A DNA stretch of 64,000 nucleotides from Edolisoma coerulescens (Eukaryota > Chordata > Aves > Passeriformes > Campephagidae): assembly GCA_013397115.1 (NCBI GenBank), contig VWZW01002761.1, positions 199,870-263,869 on the forward strand. The letters are read 5' to 3'. Positions 21,930 to 35,200 of this stretch are shown piece after piece. Within the stretch, counting starts at the first letter, position 1; each line of letters opens with the position of its first letter. The position numbers and the translations under genes are program-made. The notes below the pieces were generated by a model. That model saw only the letters and a list, made by a program, of their open reading frames with translations. It did no database searches and had not been told where the DNA came from.

Positions 21930-24785
21930 TAGACAATACTGAGTCCTGAAGGTTATGCACACTACTGCCTGCTCTGCTTTCTCTGCAACTAGCAGAAACC
22001 ATGAAAACATTACTGGGACTTGAGGGGAATCACCTTGAAAAAAAGAAATTGTGTAACCTTTGTTGAAGCGTAAGAAAAGTTAATAAGGGAAGCATTGTTT
22101 CCTTCACTAAGTAAATGATGAGTATTTGTAAAGTGCAGCTGGAGTTGAGAATCACACTGGAACCACATGCAGCAGCAATTTGTTAAACTCTGTGCAACCT
22201 GCACACCAGCTTTGAAACAGGTTAAATGTAGCACAGCGTGTATAACATTAAGTATGTCAATTAAAACATCTCTGCATTCTACTCCTGATCAAAAAAAAGA
22301 CTGTCGCTATATAAATGTGCAGCTGTCATTAGTGTTTCTGCCCTTGAACTTTTAGTTTGCTATGTCTGATGTCCTGCCAATTAAGTGCAATTACACTTCT
22401 GTTCCCTCACTTGGTGAGCTTGCCAATTTATTACACAGGAGATGGGAATGGGGAGGGGAATTGGACCACATTGCTCTGAGGAGAAAAATGCCATGTGAAG
22501 CACATACATCCAGGCAACTTCACTATCCTTAGGACAACAAGGGATGAGTAAGAAAATCCCAATATTTTAGGAAAAAGGAAGTTGATCTTCTCCCCACCTC
22601 ACTTACAGAGGTCTTTTCAAATGCTTCTGTAAAAGTTTTGCCAAAACTCTTGGGCGTCCACTTGGGCATCCACAGGTGTGAAGACACACCAACAGCGCAC
22701 AGAAAGGATAGGATGTTGTTAGCCTCATGTTTGTCTTTGATATCCCAATGTCAGGATGGCAGGTACCCATTTTAAATTGAAGAGGGGTTTTTTTTCAACA
22801 TTTTTTAAATAAACAAAGCATATTTAAATGGACATCTTTAAATTTCCTTCAACAAAAGCTCTCTTAGCTGTACAGAAAAGGTGAGTATGGCACATCATGT
22901 TAAGGAGAAGGAAGGGTGGTTGCAAGACCTGGATGAGGAAGTGATACCTCTAGTGTGAGGAAGAGGAGGAGGAAGGTAGCTTCTTCTGTGGAGGAGGTGC
23001 AGGGCAAGAAAAGCAGGTACTTGCATGAGGATAAAGTGCTGCTGTGTGGCAGGGTGATACCGAACATGTATATGTAAGTGTCTGTGTATGTGATCTCCAG
23101 CAGCAAGAGTCCCAAAGTCCAAATGCAGCTTTTACAGGTGCCAAAACAGACATGTCCTGTCTCAATGGCTGTGCAAGTTTGTTTCAGAGAAGTTCTGACT
23201 TCCAAATCCTTTTTGGGCACCAGATTATGTATGCTTCCTCAAGCCAGTGATGCATCTCTCCTCACTTTAGAACATTGAGTTCAGCCTTCAGTGGTAACCC
23301 TCAGATCCCTACACAGGTGCAAGAATAGAACACTCTCCAGCTCTCCTGGGTCTGCAGCAGTCACCTAAAATAACTCAGGAGGATTGCTCCTCATGAGTCC
23401 TTGCTTCCTTTCACTGAGCTGAGAGGGGACTAAAGAGGATGTGTCTACTTGCTTGGACAGGTGAGGTGAATCCCTCCGTTGAGATCAGCCTTGCTCTCCC
23501 AGCGGAGCATACCAGGAATACCTCTATTCTAAATCCAAGGATGTAATTCTGAATATGATCAGTCAGGGCTGCTTTTATCCAGGAACCTGTTTCCCCAGAT
23601 GGGCAGTGATAAATACATTACATTCCTTTACGAAAGTGTTTGGAAGGTATAAATACCTAGGGAGTTTAATCACATCCCTTTTGAAGCAGAATTCAAGGCT
23701 TATTTTAGTAACCTCCCAATTTTTTTCTGCTTTTGACTGTTTTCAGGATTGCACTCCTGATTCTATTGATGTTTCCAGGCTTGCAACCTCAAGCCTGAAA
23801 ATCGCTGACTGCTTATCTCTTGTCCCTGCAACCAATAACTCAGCTTCTGCTGTCCCTAGTAACACTTGCACGGAAACATCAAACAGGCTGTGCAATTGAA
23901 AGAAAATAGGGAAAAAATCCAGTTAAACTTGAGTCCTGGTGTTACAAACATCAAAATGTTTGTCTGTTACAAGTTAAGGCCACAGAAACGTGTTGGCAGG
24001 ACGGATGTCTTAGTCATAATATTTTTTTATTATCAGAATTTCAGTCAGAAGTAGTTTTTGTGTTATCAACATCTGTCACTGAGGGCTGGGCTGTGATCCA
24101 TAAGTGTTTCAAGTAAAAGGAAACAGATTTTCCTTCTAAAAATCAGAAATTGCCAAGCTGTTGTTTGGAGCAAAACCCTGCGTTTAAAGCAATCTTCTCC
24201 TGACAGTTCAAGAGTGGCTTTTATTTTCTATATGTTTTTCTTATTTCCAAGCATCACCTGAGGTCTTTCTCCTTGTCTGATAGCTGTGATTTCCTTCATG
24301 TCAGTTACTAGGATGTCAATACTGTGTAGTAGGATCCTATTAATTTTCTTTCCCGGAGTATAAATGTTGGTGTTGTCTAAGCACACAGTAATTTTTCTTA
24401 AAAAAATACTCTACAATACTTACTGTTTTGTATGACTGAAGACATAGAAGAAAGAGAAGTGCAGACTTGCACCTCCGCTTTCCCATGAGGAACTCCTTTG
24501 AGGAGCTGCTATGTTATGCATGGTGTTGCTGTGTCTTACTTTCAAGAAAGAAGCAATCAGTAGATCCAATGTGTTAAACAGCGAACATGTTATACCTGAT
24601 AAACTCTTGAGTCTGCAGTATCCTCCTCTGTTGGAAAAAAATGTAAAAGTTATTCAGCAGCCCACTCTGTTTCTGGAGAATCTAGGAAAAGCCATCTAGG
24701 TAATTGGTGTTAAGAGCAACATTAGGGGGAGGCTAATTCTCTTGGAGGTTTCTTGTTGGCATTTGTTATTTTTTTTTGCTTTTAG

Positions 24786-24949
24786 ATATTCTTTCTAACT
24801 TCCATAAGTCATGTATAAACATTAATCATAATGCTGGCTCAACTCTGGCAGAAATGTTCAGATGCTGTCTCCATCTGCCAAGGGTTTACAGTCCAGAAAT
24901 TCCCAGAATGCATCTAAACCCTCAGTTAGTAACTGTCATGCTTCCAGAG
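24786..24949 (+). other. candidate coding-compatible exon (unproven)
   Basis: A strong acceptor (T-rich tract ending TTGCTTTTAG) and a good donor (CCAGAG|GTATGTTT) bracket 164 nt. One frame is open throughout, starting after two bases and reading ILSNFHKSCIN and onward to VTVMLPE; the other two have stops. The open frame continues past the donor to 25084. I recognise no domain. This is one of the better splice-site pairs in the window, but there is no expression or conservation evidence. Confidence 0.22.
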
Positions 24950-27159
24950 GTATGTTTACCTGGGGAACAGATGAAATGCACAGAGAAAAATTCCTCAGAT
25001 GAGCAGGCTCAGAAAAACCAGAGAGTACTTGTTCATGAAGCTCACAGCTTCCATTTAAATAGGAATCTAAAAGATGGGAATTAAGAATAAGTTGTGCTTC
25101 CTGCATTGGATGCCCTGGAACTCCATATCAAAAAATGGTTCTTTTATATAAAGCATGAAGCAAGTTTTCTTAAATTTCTATTAATTCCTTCCCTGCAAAG
25201 TCTTCGATCTCTCACAGAAATCAATGAATTATAATTCGTTGGGTCACTGAAATAAAAAAATAAGAAACTGTAGATAATAACAGTATAATGGTCAAAAAAA
25301 CCAAAGCTGCAAAAAATGAATAAGTGTCTGTCCTGAGGGTTTGTTTCAGCTGAGAAAAGATATGCTTTAGTTGCCTGTCTACCTGGAAGTGAATGACTAG
25401 AGCACTTGTGCTCCCTGTTACAAAGTGATGTGACATCAAGTAGTTCTCGTTTAGAAGTAACAACAGAGCTTATTAATTCATACTCAGAGCCATGCTAATC
25501 CAAGATGATTTATGTTCACTTTGTGCCTTTTTATTCCTGTCCTTGGGTACCAAGTCTGTTGTGGATGCATTAGTTTGTACCTTGTGTACTGAGATTTCTC
25601 ACAATAGGGGAGTGTATGGCATTTACTGAACAATTAACACTGTCAATATGCAAATCTTATATCCATAAACTTAATTTGTTTTCATGTAAGTCAGGAAATA
25701 TAAACCATGGATCTGCAGACAGAGCAGCAGAGAAGAAATCCTGTAAAATCAGTGGTATTTATATATGCAGCTGTTATAAAGGATGGAAGACTGTACTTGC
25801 AAGTCTATAAAAAGTGCAAGTTTCCTGTCAAATATACCCCTTCTCACAGCATGTAACAGCCAAGTAGGTTTTTTTGATAGAGAACAAGAGATGGAGACCA
25901 AGATCGCTAAACCTGGGCATAAGAGAGACTTCTAGCCTAGAGCTACCTCCAAGAACACGTAGAACTTGGGGCCCTAAACCACTAATCTCTCAAACTTGAC
26001 GGGGATTACAGTTGTCTGACTTCAAGAGTGTAAAAGTCAGGCACCTGTTCCGAGCTAGCTGTCTCATTTCCCTTTATGATCAATGGGGATAGATCAGCAA
26101 GGTGAGGATTCATTCCTCTTATCTTGGGCTGGCATGAATCATTCTTTCTGCTTCTCCCTATAAATTATTTTCTCTATCCTCTGTGTGTCTTCTTTCAGTT
26201 GCAAAACACTTCCAGCTGTTTTTCTCCAAGCCAGGAAAAAGCCAGGGATTGCTATCAGTGAAGCAATCACACATTTATACAAAGCCCTCACTCTGCTGCT
26301 TCATATGCTTCATTGAGAAGGCAAATAGGGCTCTCCCTGCACGATGCTGTGCCTGACACCACATGGTGCCACATAAAGGTCTAGGTGAAGGTGACTCAAA
26401 ATGGATATTCAGACAGGAGGAGGTGCCAAGGCTTCACCTACTTCCAGAGAAAACTGTAAGATTAGAGTGCCTGACCCAGTAATTTGTTAACTAAGGGCAA
26501 TTGGAGCAGGGAAAATAAGAGGTTAAGCATACAATCTGTGCCCTGCTTTTGGGTCTTCCTCTAGACCTTCCAGATAAGTCTGAAAGCGATTTCTATACAA
26601 ACTACATATGCTGTTGTCTTAGCGTTTTTCACAGAATTCCCTTCTCTTGGCTCTCTGTCTCCTCTCTGGTGTCTCGCTCTCACAGTGTAGCAATTTTTCT
26701 CCCCAGCACATACAAGAAATAAAAATCATACCTACAGTATTCACATCTTGTGATACCGACAGTGATTCATGTCAATTGAAGGACTAATTTTGTTTGTTAA
26801 TTCCAGTGACTGTTTGAAAAGTATTCTCCCATCTCCCCACCCCATATCAGCAATCAGAAAGTGTCCTGTCTTCTCTCTAATTAATGATCATTCCTTTCAG
26901 GCATTGCAGATGTCTTCACATATGGCTCATTACCCTTAAGACAGAAACGATGTAAGAGTTAAAGGTTTATTTCACAGGGTGCTTTGGGCAACCATGAAGG
27001 ATGAAGTCATTAAAAATACTTTTAACTAAAGAGAATGCTGCTTCCCAACCTCATATTTTCCTGCTTTTACAGGAACAAGGATTTGGATCAAGGTTCATGA
27101 GCTTTTGATTGTAGTAAGTTTGCCTGGACCAGAACTAAATCGGAACAATTGTAATAAAA

Positions 27160-27184
27160 CATATATATATGTATGTGTATATAC
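27160..27184. repeat. TA/TG simple repeat
   Basis: A short run of AT dinucleotides passes into GTATGTGTATAT. It is a low-complexity tract only. Confidence 0.75.
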
Positions 27185-30100
27185 TATCTAGGTTCCAAGG
27201 AATTTACTTTTTTTTTGCTAAACTTTAAATCAATAAAGTAAATGACTTAGAAATGTGTCTATATGTGTATTGATGAGCTGGCAGATCATACATGAATATT
27301 CATAATTCTGGGTTCATAGAAGAACTACAGAAATCAGAACAGAAAATAAAGGTTAAAGTTAAAATATTAAAGTCTCATTGTCTTGGTAAGTTTGCTCATG
27401 TTTGTAGAGTTGAATCTGTTGATAAAATGAATGCTTTAAATTTGTACTTCTTATTTGGACATCTGAACTATGCAAGTCTCATAAAATGATGGTCATTTAA
27501 GATAACTTAAGTCATCCCACTTTGGGAGCTTTTTCAGTGTTTTCCAATCAGTATCCATCAAACATGTGACTGTGCCTTCCGCCACAGTGTTTGTCAGTCC
27601 TCCTAGAGTGGCAGAAAAATGAAAACTGGTGTGTTACTTTTCTTTCTGAAGATTTGTGGGATTTTGTATATGAAATATAGATAAGACTGAAGATAAGTTT
27701 ATTGTTTCTGGACAGATGGTTGCAATATCTGTGATGGTCTTAGTTCTGGATGTTTAAATACAGTCCTCAGAAAGTTTCATGTCCACCAGTGTGGTACCAC
27801 CAACAAAAAATTAGGTCATTAATAATGGTTGTCTCATCATAGAGCAGGATCTGCCAGAATGCCCTAGGTAAACAAGTCTGATAAAAATAGGTAGAGGCGG
27901 TTTTGTAGCACCAATAATATCAGTCAGGAATCCATGAGCCCTACAGGCCTATCAAAACAATCTGATAACTTTCAGGTATGTATATTTAATTTCTCAGACT
28001 GCGTTATGGCCGTGGTTGCTCACCTGTATCCAGCCTCTTGATGGGATTTAGCTTCAGCCAAATGTGCATTCCCATTATCTGACCTCACCTAGCAAGGAGT
28101 CTTTTTCAGAAATGATTGTATATCCTGCAACTGTGAAGTACGGGAGTTATGTGTCTTTGTCCAGTTCCTGAACTTAATCTGTACATGGATGTTGCTTGAG
28201 CTCAAATTTCCTCAGCAATTAACCTGATGCTTCCACGTGTGCAATAAAAAGTATCAAAGAGAAAACTGGACCTTATCTAACCCCTGATGGAGGACTCAGG
28301 TCTTGCAGAAAAAGACCTAATCAGAAGTGACAGGAAGGATATGAATATTTTTAGGAATTTTAGCAGATTTGTGGCTATCACCTCTTTCAGGCAAGTCTGA
28401 AGTATTGAAGGCTCCAGAGGTGCCAAGGGAAATGCATTTATGTATAGAAATTATAAAATCTTCCATCTGTGGCTTTAGTTCCAAGTCCTAGTTTGAAACC
28501 AAGCTTGGAACTGAATGTAAATTGGCTATGGCTATGAATAAATATAACACGCCTGGATGTCTTGGGTTTCATAGATTCTATTATGTTTTTAAGGGTTTTA
28601 TTTTCTTGAAATGCTGCCCTACCTCTTTCAATTGAAGTTGGCATTAATTGTCCATAGCTCTTGTGGTAAGTGTGAAACAATGTGTTTGAGTTCACTTTAC
28701 CAGTCCTTCTGGGTGTTCAGGGTTCCTGACTGTACCAAAGTCTGGACATGGAAATGTGTTGTGGGCTGATAGTTGTAAGCAATGTCCATAAGCAAAGTAA
28801 TTCTGAATGGAAAGGCTTGCCAAATATCAACGCTCTTTTGGGTGAAGGATCATAATTCGCCTCAGGAGGTGTCCTGTGTTCTGCATAGGTTTGTGGGCAC
28901 TCAGAATTGATGAAGCAGATTAACACCCAAGATAGTTGCTAGATAACTCCTTGGACACTCATTTGGCAGCTTCAGCAGAAGTTGACAGGAAGGCTGTAGA
29001 CCAGTAACAGAACCTTACTGTTGCAACTTTATAAAATGTATGATGTTTCATCTGATTTCATGTGGTGTGGCTAACATTTCTGTCCTTTAAGCACTGGATC
29101 TCAGAAAAATAGTTGATGAAAATAAGGGCCTTGGAGAATCAGTATAGGGTGAGGATAATGATTTACTGTCCTGTGGTGAGAACAGTATTAACTTTTCCTA
29201 TGTTGTTGGAATCCATTTCCAATGAACTAGAATAATTCATGTCCCAGAAACTGGAAGGTCTCTTGTTGGTGTTCAAGACAGTATTTTATGATGTCCTCAT
29301 GTGAAGGCTGGGACACAAGCAGCAGGTGACCATTCTATTTAAGCAAACCTCTTTGGGTAATTTGAGTGTCTGCAGCCTTACTGAACTATATGTTGAAACC
29401 TCTCAGGCTAACTAGACAGAAATATGCCATCACTGTGATGAAAAAGCCATCAGTATGTTTTTTATGCCTCATTAATCCTAAGAAATCTTTAAATAAGGAA
29501 AATATCAGTTTTAATAATTGGACTGTCTTAAATTGAGCAAAATGTTCTTACCTGGGAGCACTTCTTCATGGTATGTCTGAAGAGTTTCCTTACTGTGTGA
29601 CAACCTCTCATGCTGCAGGTAGATGGAGGAAAAGAATTCAGAACTTGCTTCTTCTGGCTAGGTATTAGTGGGGAAGACTATACTCACTGTTTCACCACTG
29701 CCAAGGTCCTAATATTTATAGTAGCTCTTCTTACATCTATGAGCTGAACATTTATGTGGCATGCACCTGGCTTGGATGAAAGCCATGGTCTTGTGCAGAG
29801 ATCAGGTGTTAGATACCTGTAAACAAGTTGCTTTAATCCATTTATTTCAAACTCAGCTGCGTTAGGTGAGGAATGAGTAGGACAACTGGAGGTTGTTTTT
29901 ACTAGAGAACCTAATATACAACTCAGATGTCATGAGAGAGCCAGTCTCATTGCTGGGTGTGTACAATTACTGAGCCTGGGGAGTGGGAAGAGCTAGAATA
30001 ATGGATTTCTGGAATATCAGTGGCTGGTATGAAAGCTGAAAGACCATGATACAGAATTTAGCAGGAAGGATGTCACTCCTCTGGAAGGGCTTTTATTGCT

Positions 30101-31261
30101 GATATGAGGTAGAGAAAAAGGAACCAAGGTAATACTTAGTTGTGCATTAATTTCTAGGGAGGGCTACTAGAGAAAAATGACACTGGGAAAATGATCATTG
30201 AGTACTTGTAAACCTAGTGCATGTTTTTTTCCTGGGATTTTAATTTTAATTCCTGAGGATTAAGATTTATATTAAGTGCTCTACCTCTACAAGGTGATTT
30301 CCAGGGCTTTTAATATGCCAAAATATGCTCAGAAACCAGGAACACCAGTGAAGTAAAACATGCTGGAATGAGATGTACTCTAGTCTGATATCTATCAGGG
30401 TTTTGTGAGAAGTTTTATTAAACTTGGATGCTCATTAACACTTGTTCCTGGGTATTGAAAGGGAACAATTAGGTTATATAAGAGAGTCAGTGGGATTATT
30501 GACTACCAAAGTAAGGTCTCCAAGCAACCACTTGTTTCAGTTGATGTTGAGAGTTGAACTGTAAAGACCTGAAATACAAGGAATAATCAGAAAATATCAC
30601 ACTATTCAAATAAGACTGCAATAGTGTCCAGAACTAATACTGGTGTATGACCAAGCTAAATTTTCCTAGGAGATAGCTTAAAGTATCATGTAGAGGCTCT
30701 GTTAAAAGCAAGTCCATCCATTTCTCACAACAAGATTATTCATGGGGTCATTCAGTTCAAGAGACCCGTTTGAGATGAGTGGCAGGGAGAAATCAGTGCT
30801 CTTAACCTTAGAGTGTATATTGTTTTCAGAAAGAACTTTGAAGGCTTGCCAGAAGCATCAGTCTGGCCAGTTGCAAAAACACTGTATAGCCAGTCAGAGA
30901 GTAATTTTTCACACTGGAAATTAAACTCTGAGCAATATGGTGCATTCCATCTCATGTGCTTTGGAACTATACATCCAGACAATGAAAAGCATAAGGAGGA
31001 GAGTCAGGGTCTATCTGCTCCTGTTTCTACAGATATACCCATGATCTAATTCTACATGGCAAAAACTGTGAAGGGAAAGGGTAATGGCAATAACCTGTCA
31101 AGCCACCTTCAGAAACAAAGACTTGATGAGACTGTAAGTATAAACAGTGTGCTTTGCTTTGATGGCATTCTTGAACAGGAGGTGAGGGTGGTCGTATTGT
31201 AGCAATGAATGAACTCAGAAGCAGCTGAGCTGAATGCAAAGTAACAGTTGGATTATGAAGA

Positions 31262-31343
31262 AGGTTTTCGGGGGTTGATTTGCTTGTGGTTTTTTTCTTC
31301 TGTGTTTTTTGTTTGTTTAGTTGGTTTGTTTTTGTTTTTTCCC
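31262..31343. repeat. T/G-rich low-complexity tract
   Basis: Long T runs separated by single or paired G residues, with few C and A. It resembles the longer tract at 49.5 kb and is low-complexity DNA. Confidence 0.75.
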
Positions 31344-32129
31344 TTCACTGATGGGAGCTGTGTGGAAGAACAGAACGTTATTATAAAGTGAGTTTCCCGT
31401 TTGGAAACAGCAAGCAGCTCTCAGGAGATTATACACAGAAGTAAATTCAGAATAAGTTTTCTTCTAATTGAGTGTTAATAAGAGATGCAAGATGCACCAT
31501 CCTAATGAGCAGGTGAAGACAGGAATACAGTCCGTTTTAATAGATATATTGTAGTTGTGATAATGAGAAGCTATTAGTATTTTTCTTGATAACAATTAGT
31601 CTGTTGATTGGTTTCTATTCCCTTTGCACCATCAGCACTTTTATATATCAATACAATGTTGATTTAACTTCTAGTGTTCCTACATATCCCTTTCAGCTGC
31701 TTAGGTGAAAAACAATTGTATTGACTCAGTAATGCTGTGCTTTGCAAGCAAGCTACACTTATATATTTTATGCCTCAGTTTTATTCCTCCACAGTAATAG
31801 GGCTTGAAGGCTGCAGAACTAAGTAGTCAGAAATTGAGAAGCAAAATTTAACTTTTGAGAGTTAATTCTGCTTGTCAGAACACGTCATGATATATTAAAA
31901 GAATCATAAAGAAGATCTGTACCTACAGAAAAAAAAAGAACAGGCTTCCACATAGCTTGAAACTAGACATTATCTCATTTGTTTACCTGGGATGCTGATG
32001 GGATCTTCCCACAGCACAGAGTGGCACCTAGTGGCTGAAAATACAGTGAAAATAATGTTTTAGAATAGCTCACGTCCTCTGAGCCATGAATTTTCTTTAA
32101 ATGAATTATCACAGTCCTGTGTTGGCCTA

Positions 32130-32203
32130 AATTAATCAGTAGTTGGACTTGACGGTCTTAGAGGTCTTTTCCAACCTTGAAGATTCCATGATTCTATGAT
32201 TCC
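32130..32203 (+). mobile_element. CR1 LINE, 3'-end fragment
   Basis: AATCAGTAGTTGGACTTGA, then GGTCTTAGAGGTCTTTTCC, then AACCTTGAAGATTCC and the tail ATGATTCTATGATTCC. This is the terminal 70 bp of a CR1 3' UTR, a severely 5'-truncated copy with an intact tail. Confidence 0.9.
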
Positions 32204-35200
32204 AGCTTTTGATCCCTATCCAACCAAGCACCCAAAAAGCAGAGGAGAAAACTGCTCTCTACCCTGCTGGCTAATCTGCAACCAGGTCTTATTCACTGAT
32301 TATTTTCCTTTCAGCTTCCTAAAAATGCACCCTGTCCTGAAAATAAACTACATCTTGGTCAATTTTCCCCCAAATATGAATATCTGAGAAAACTCAAAAA
32401 GGCTACTAAAAATTAGACTAGCAAGAACACTATTAAGCATCACTGTTGCTACTGAAAACAATCCAAAAGTAACTCTGAAGAAAACTCAGGTGCTGGATTT
32501 CCCTTAGTGCATATCTTAGTGGTGTTATTGATTTTGCTGGACCTCTTGTCTCTCCCAGATGTGAAATAAAGCAAATCTTACAGTATTCAACTGTGTTCAC
32601 TTATATGTTTGGTATCACAGTATGAATGCACAAACATTTGGGAAAAGAGCATCATGTATCATTTGTCAGTTAAATTAATTTGAGACTTAGAAATATGTTT
32701 CTCCTCATGCAGCGGATTGGTTGCCAAAGCTGGGGTTATGAGCATTTTGTGATCTTTAGAATTAAAATGTTCAGCACCTTGAGATTCATAGCATGGTATA
32801 GCATGATACTTACAAACCTTTCATCACTGCAAGGTTTGAATGTGTCTTGAAGAAATAAAGGATAATAGTAATACCCATCTTAAGTTAAAATTTTCCTTCA
32901 CCAAGCCCCCCTGGTTCAATTCTGCATCAGAAAGCAACACTGTTTGCAGGGTGATCAGCACTGGAGCTGGCTGAGCTGGGTTCACTGTTTGTGCTCACCT
33001 GCATCACATTTTATTTCTTTCCTGTGTCTTGCTAAAGAGAAATTTATCTGTCATTCGGTTGGATTTGATGAATGGTGTAACCCTTTCTGACTGCTCCTAT
33101 TGCCCAATGTGAGCTCAAGACAAGTAACCGAAGGGAGCACAGTGGGTTCCAGTGCACACCCACTCCCCCCTTCAGAAAAGTGGCCTGGCAGGGTGGGCAC
33201 TTTTTACAGCACTGACACCTGCTCTGGACAGGTGCCCAGGCAGTGACCGGCTGTGACATTTACAACCTTTACACAATAGTCACACTGCTCTCACCCATTT
33301 CTGCAACCTGGCTTAGGAGAAGGACACCATCTGCTGTGACAACTTCTTCCCAAGGACTGCTTAACACAGGTTGGGCACAACCACTGTGTTTTGTTTTAAA
33401 AAGACACCATGACTCATTTTGCTGCATTTTGCATGGCTTTAAGGGCACTGTATGAAGCAAGGCAGATGTTAATTGTGGTACTATTTTTGGACATTCATTT
33501 CCAGTGTGGGAATTCCTGGATCACAGTCTCATGTGTGGGAATTCATGTTGGTTGGCAATCAACTGCTCCTTCCTTTCCCAGGCACTGGTGTGAAGTCAGC
33601 AATCATGTTAGTCTGTGTTTCCTAAACTTGCAAAAGGCTTGGAAAGTTGGAAGACCCTAATGTGGCTGCTGCTGTCTGACTCCTGATCATCTGCATATGC
33701 TTATCTAAGATTGACAGGATGATTACTTGTTATTTATTTATTTATTTAATAGCTGTAGAAAAACTTGAACCATTCACAGGGGATTTTGCAGGTTGAGAAA
33801 AACAGAAGTACAATGTCAGATGGAATAACTGGACTCATAATTTCTTTTTCAAGTTCTCCTGCTGATTTTGCTATTTTTCTCAGCACAATTAAACACATGT
33901 TTAAATTTACATTTAATTTTAAATCAAGGAGATGTAAAGGCTCAGCACTATGAGGATATAAGACAAGAAGTGGATCTACTTTGTACTTTCCACTATACCA
34001 CAGAGTCATAGATTACATAATATAGCCAAGAATTTAATATATTTCATTGTTGCCTGTATCAGAGCTTGAGAATTGGGTTTGTTTGTTTGGTTATAAATTC
34101 ATTTGAGTAGCAGAAATTTTACTTTTTGGAATCTGTTTGAAACTCTGGACCTGCTTCAGAGCTCCAGAGATTAAACAGAAGATGTCACATCCAGCTTTGA
34201 AATAGTATGGAGATACGATATGCTCCAAGTAAATAGCCATGACTGATCAATGTGAAGCATGCCTAGCCTTTGCTATTTGTGCTACCTTTTGTCTTCCATT
34301 ATCTGTGTTACCTGTTGAAAGTCTCTCTCCCGCATAAGATCTGCAATCTTCTTGTCTTAAATTTAAAACAGCTTAAATGTTTGAGCAGTTAAAACACATA
34401 TAAACAGAATCTGTAGACCTTTTTGTTGTTCTTGTGTTTTTTTAATAAGAAGTCATCTTCAAGTTAACAGCTACTGTTTCTGATCTACTCTGTAAATATT
34501 GTTCTAATGTATATGTGTGGTGTAAGTACCTTATTATGACAAAACATTTAAATACATTACTCTGTTCAGATTCAATTCTTCTTTTGCAGAAAAGAAAAGA
34601 AGGACTTCTGGGAAATTTCCTTTAAAATTCTACTTTTGATTATTTTTTTCTCTAAATGTGTTTAATTTCATTATGGGTATTCCTTGTTCTCCTCTGTGTA
34701 GTCAGTTTGTCCCTTAGTAGTTTTGAATCCCTCCTAGATACATAGACCTCGTTGGAGTCATTCAGCCAGTCCTTATGCATTAGCTGTAATTTTGGATGTG
34801 CTTTCCACAAGTCTGGAATGTCTCCTGAGAGGCCAGCTTAAGAAGGGCAAACACATATCAGCAGGTTGTTGTTTTAGATTTTTTTATCAGTCTAAAATGT
34901 TATTGCTAAAAGACACATCTCACATATGAGGTACTTGGGCAGAATGCAATTGCCTTGATGTGAGTAATTTGATGGAAAGAGGAGGGAGGATTTGTGGGTT
35001 TTTATCCAATAGCTGTTGACTCCCACATAGGAACTTCCATTACCACTCTTCTATTCTTCAGAAATTCCAAAAACAAGGAAAACTGGGAAATGGATGAATT
35101 ACTTCCTGAAAAAATCTCATTCAGCATGTTCAGTAATGTTCATGGATTGTAACTAAGTGGTGCTTGAGGTACATTAGCCTGCCTGGGGTTGTTAATCTTT

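Larger units (their letters stand above)
18566..24785. other. long unique tract, no gene or mobile element seen
   Basis: About 6 kb with no recognisable CR1 or LTR. The 126-codon open frame at 19205-19585 has no family resemblance. A 15-base A run lies at 19727-19741. Homeodomain and GATA-type motifs cluster near 21.2 kb, and a compact hairpin sits at 21901-21929. Confidence 0.45.
24950..32129. other. long unique tract, no gene or mobile element seen
   Basis: About 7 kb without any CR1 or LTR that I recognise. Scattered minus-strand frames of 70-85 codons near 28.4-28.9 and 30.7-31.2 kb match no family that I know. A short TA/TG microsatellite lies at 27160-27184 and a T/G-rich stretch at 31262-31343. 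Confidence 0.4.

Noticed and set aside
24776..25084. 102-codon frame as a complete small gene.
   Set aside because: No promoter or family match. Only the splice-bracketed part (24786-24949) is worth testing, as a candidate exon.
27800..31250. Decayed retrovirus-like interior on minus, suggested by several frames of 70-85 codons.
   Set aside because: No gag, protease, RT or integrase motif could be identified and no LTR flanks the region.
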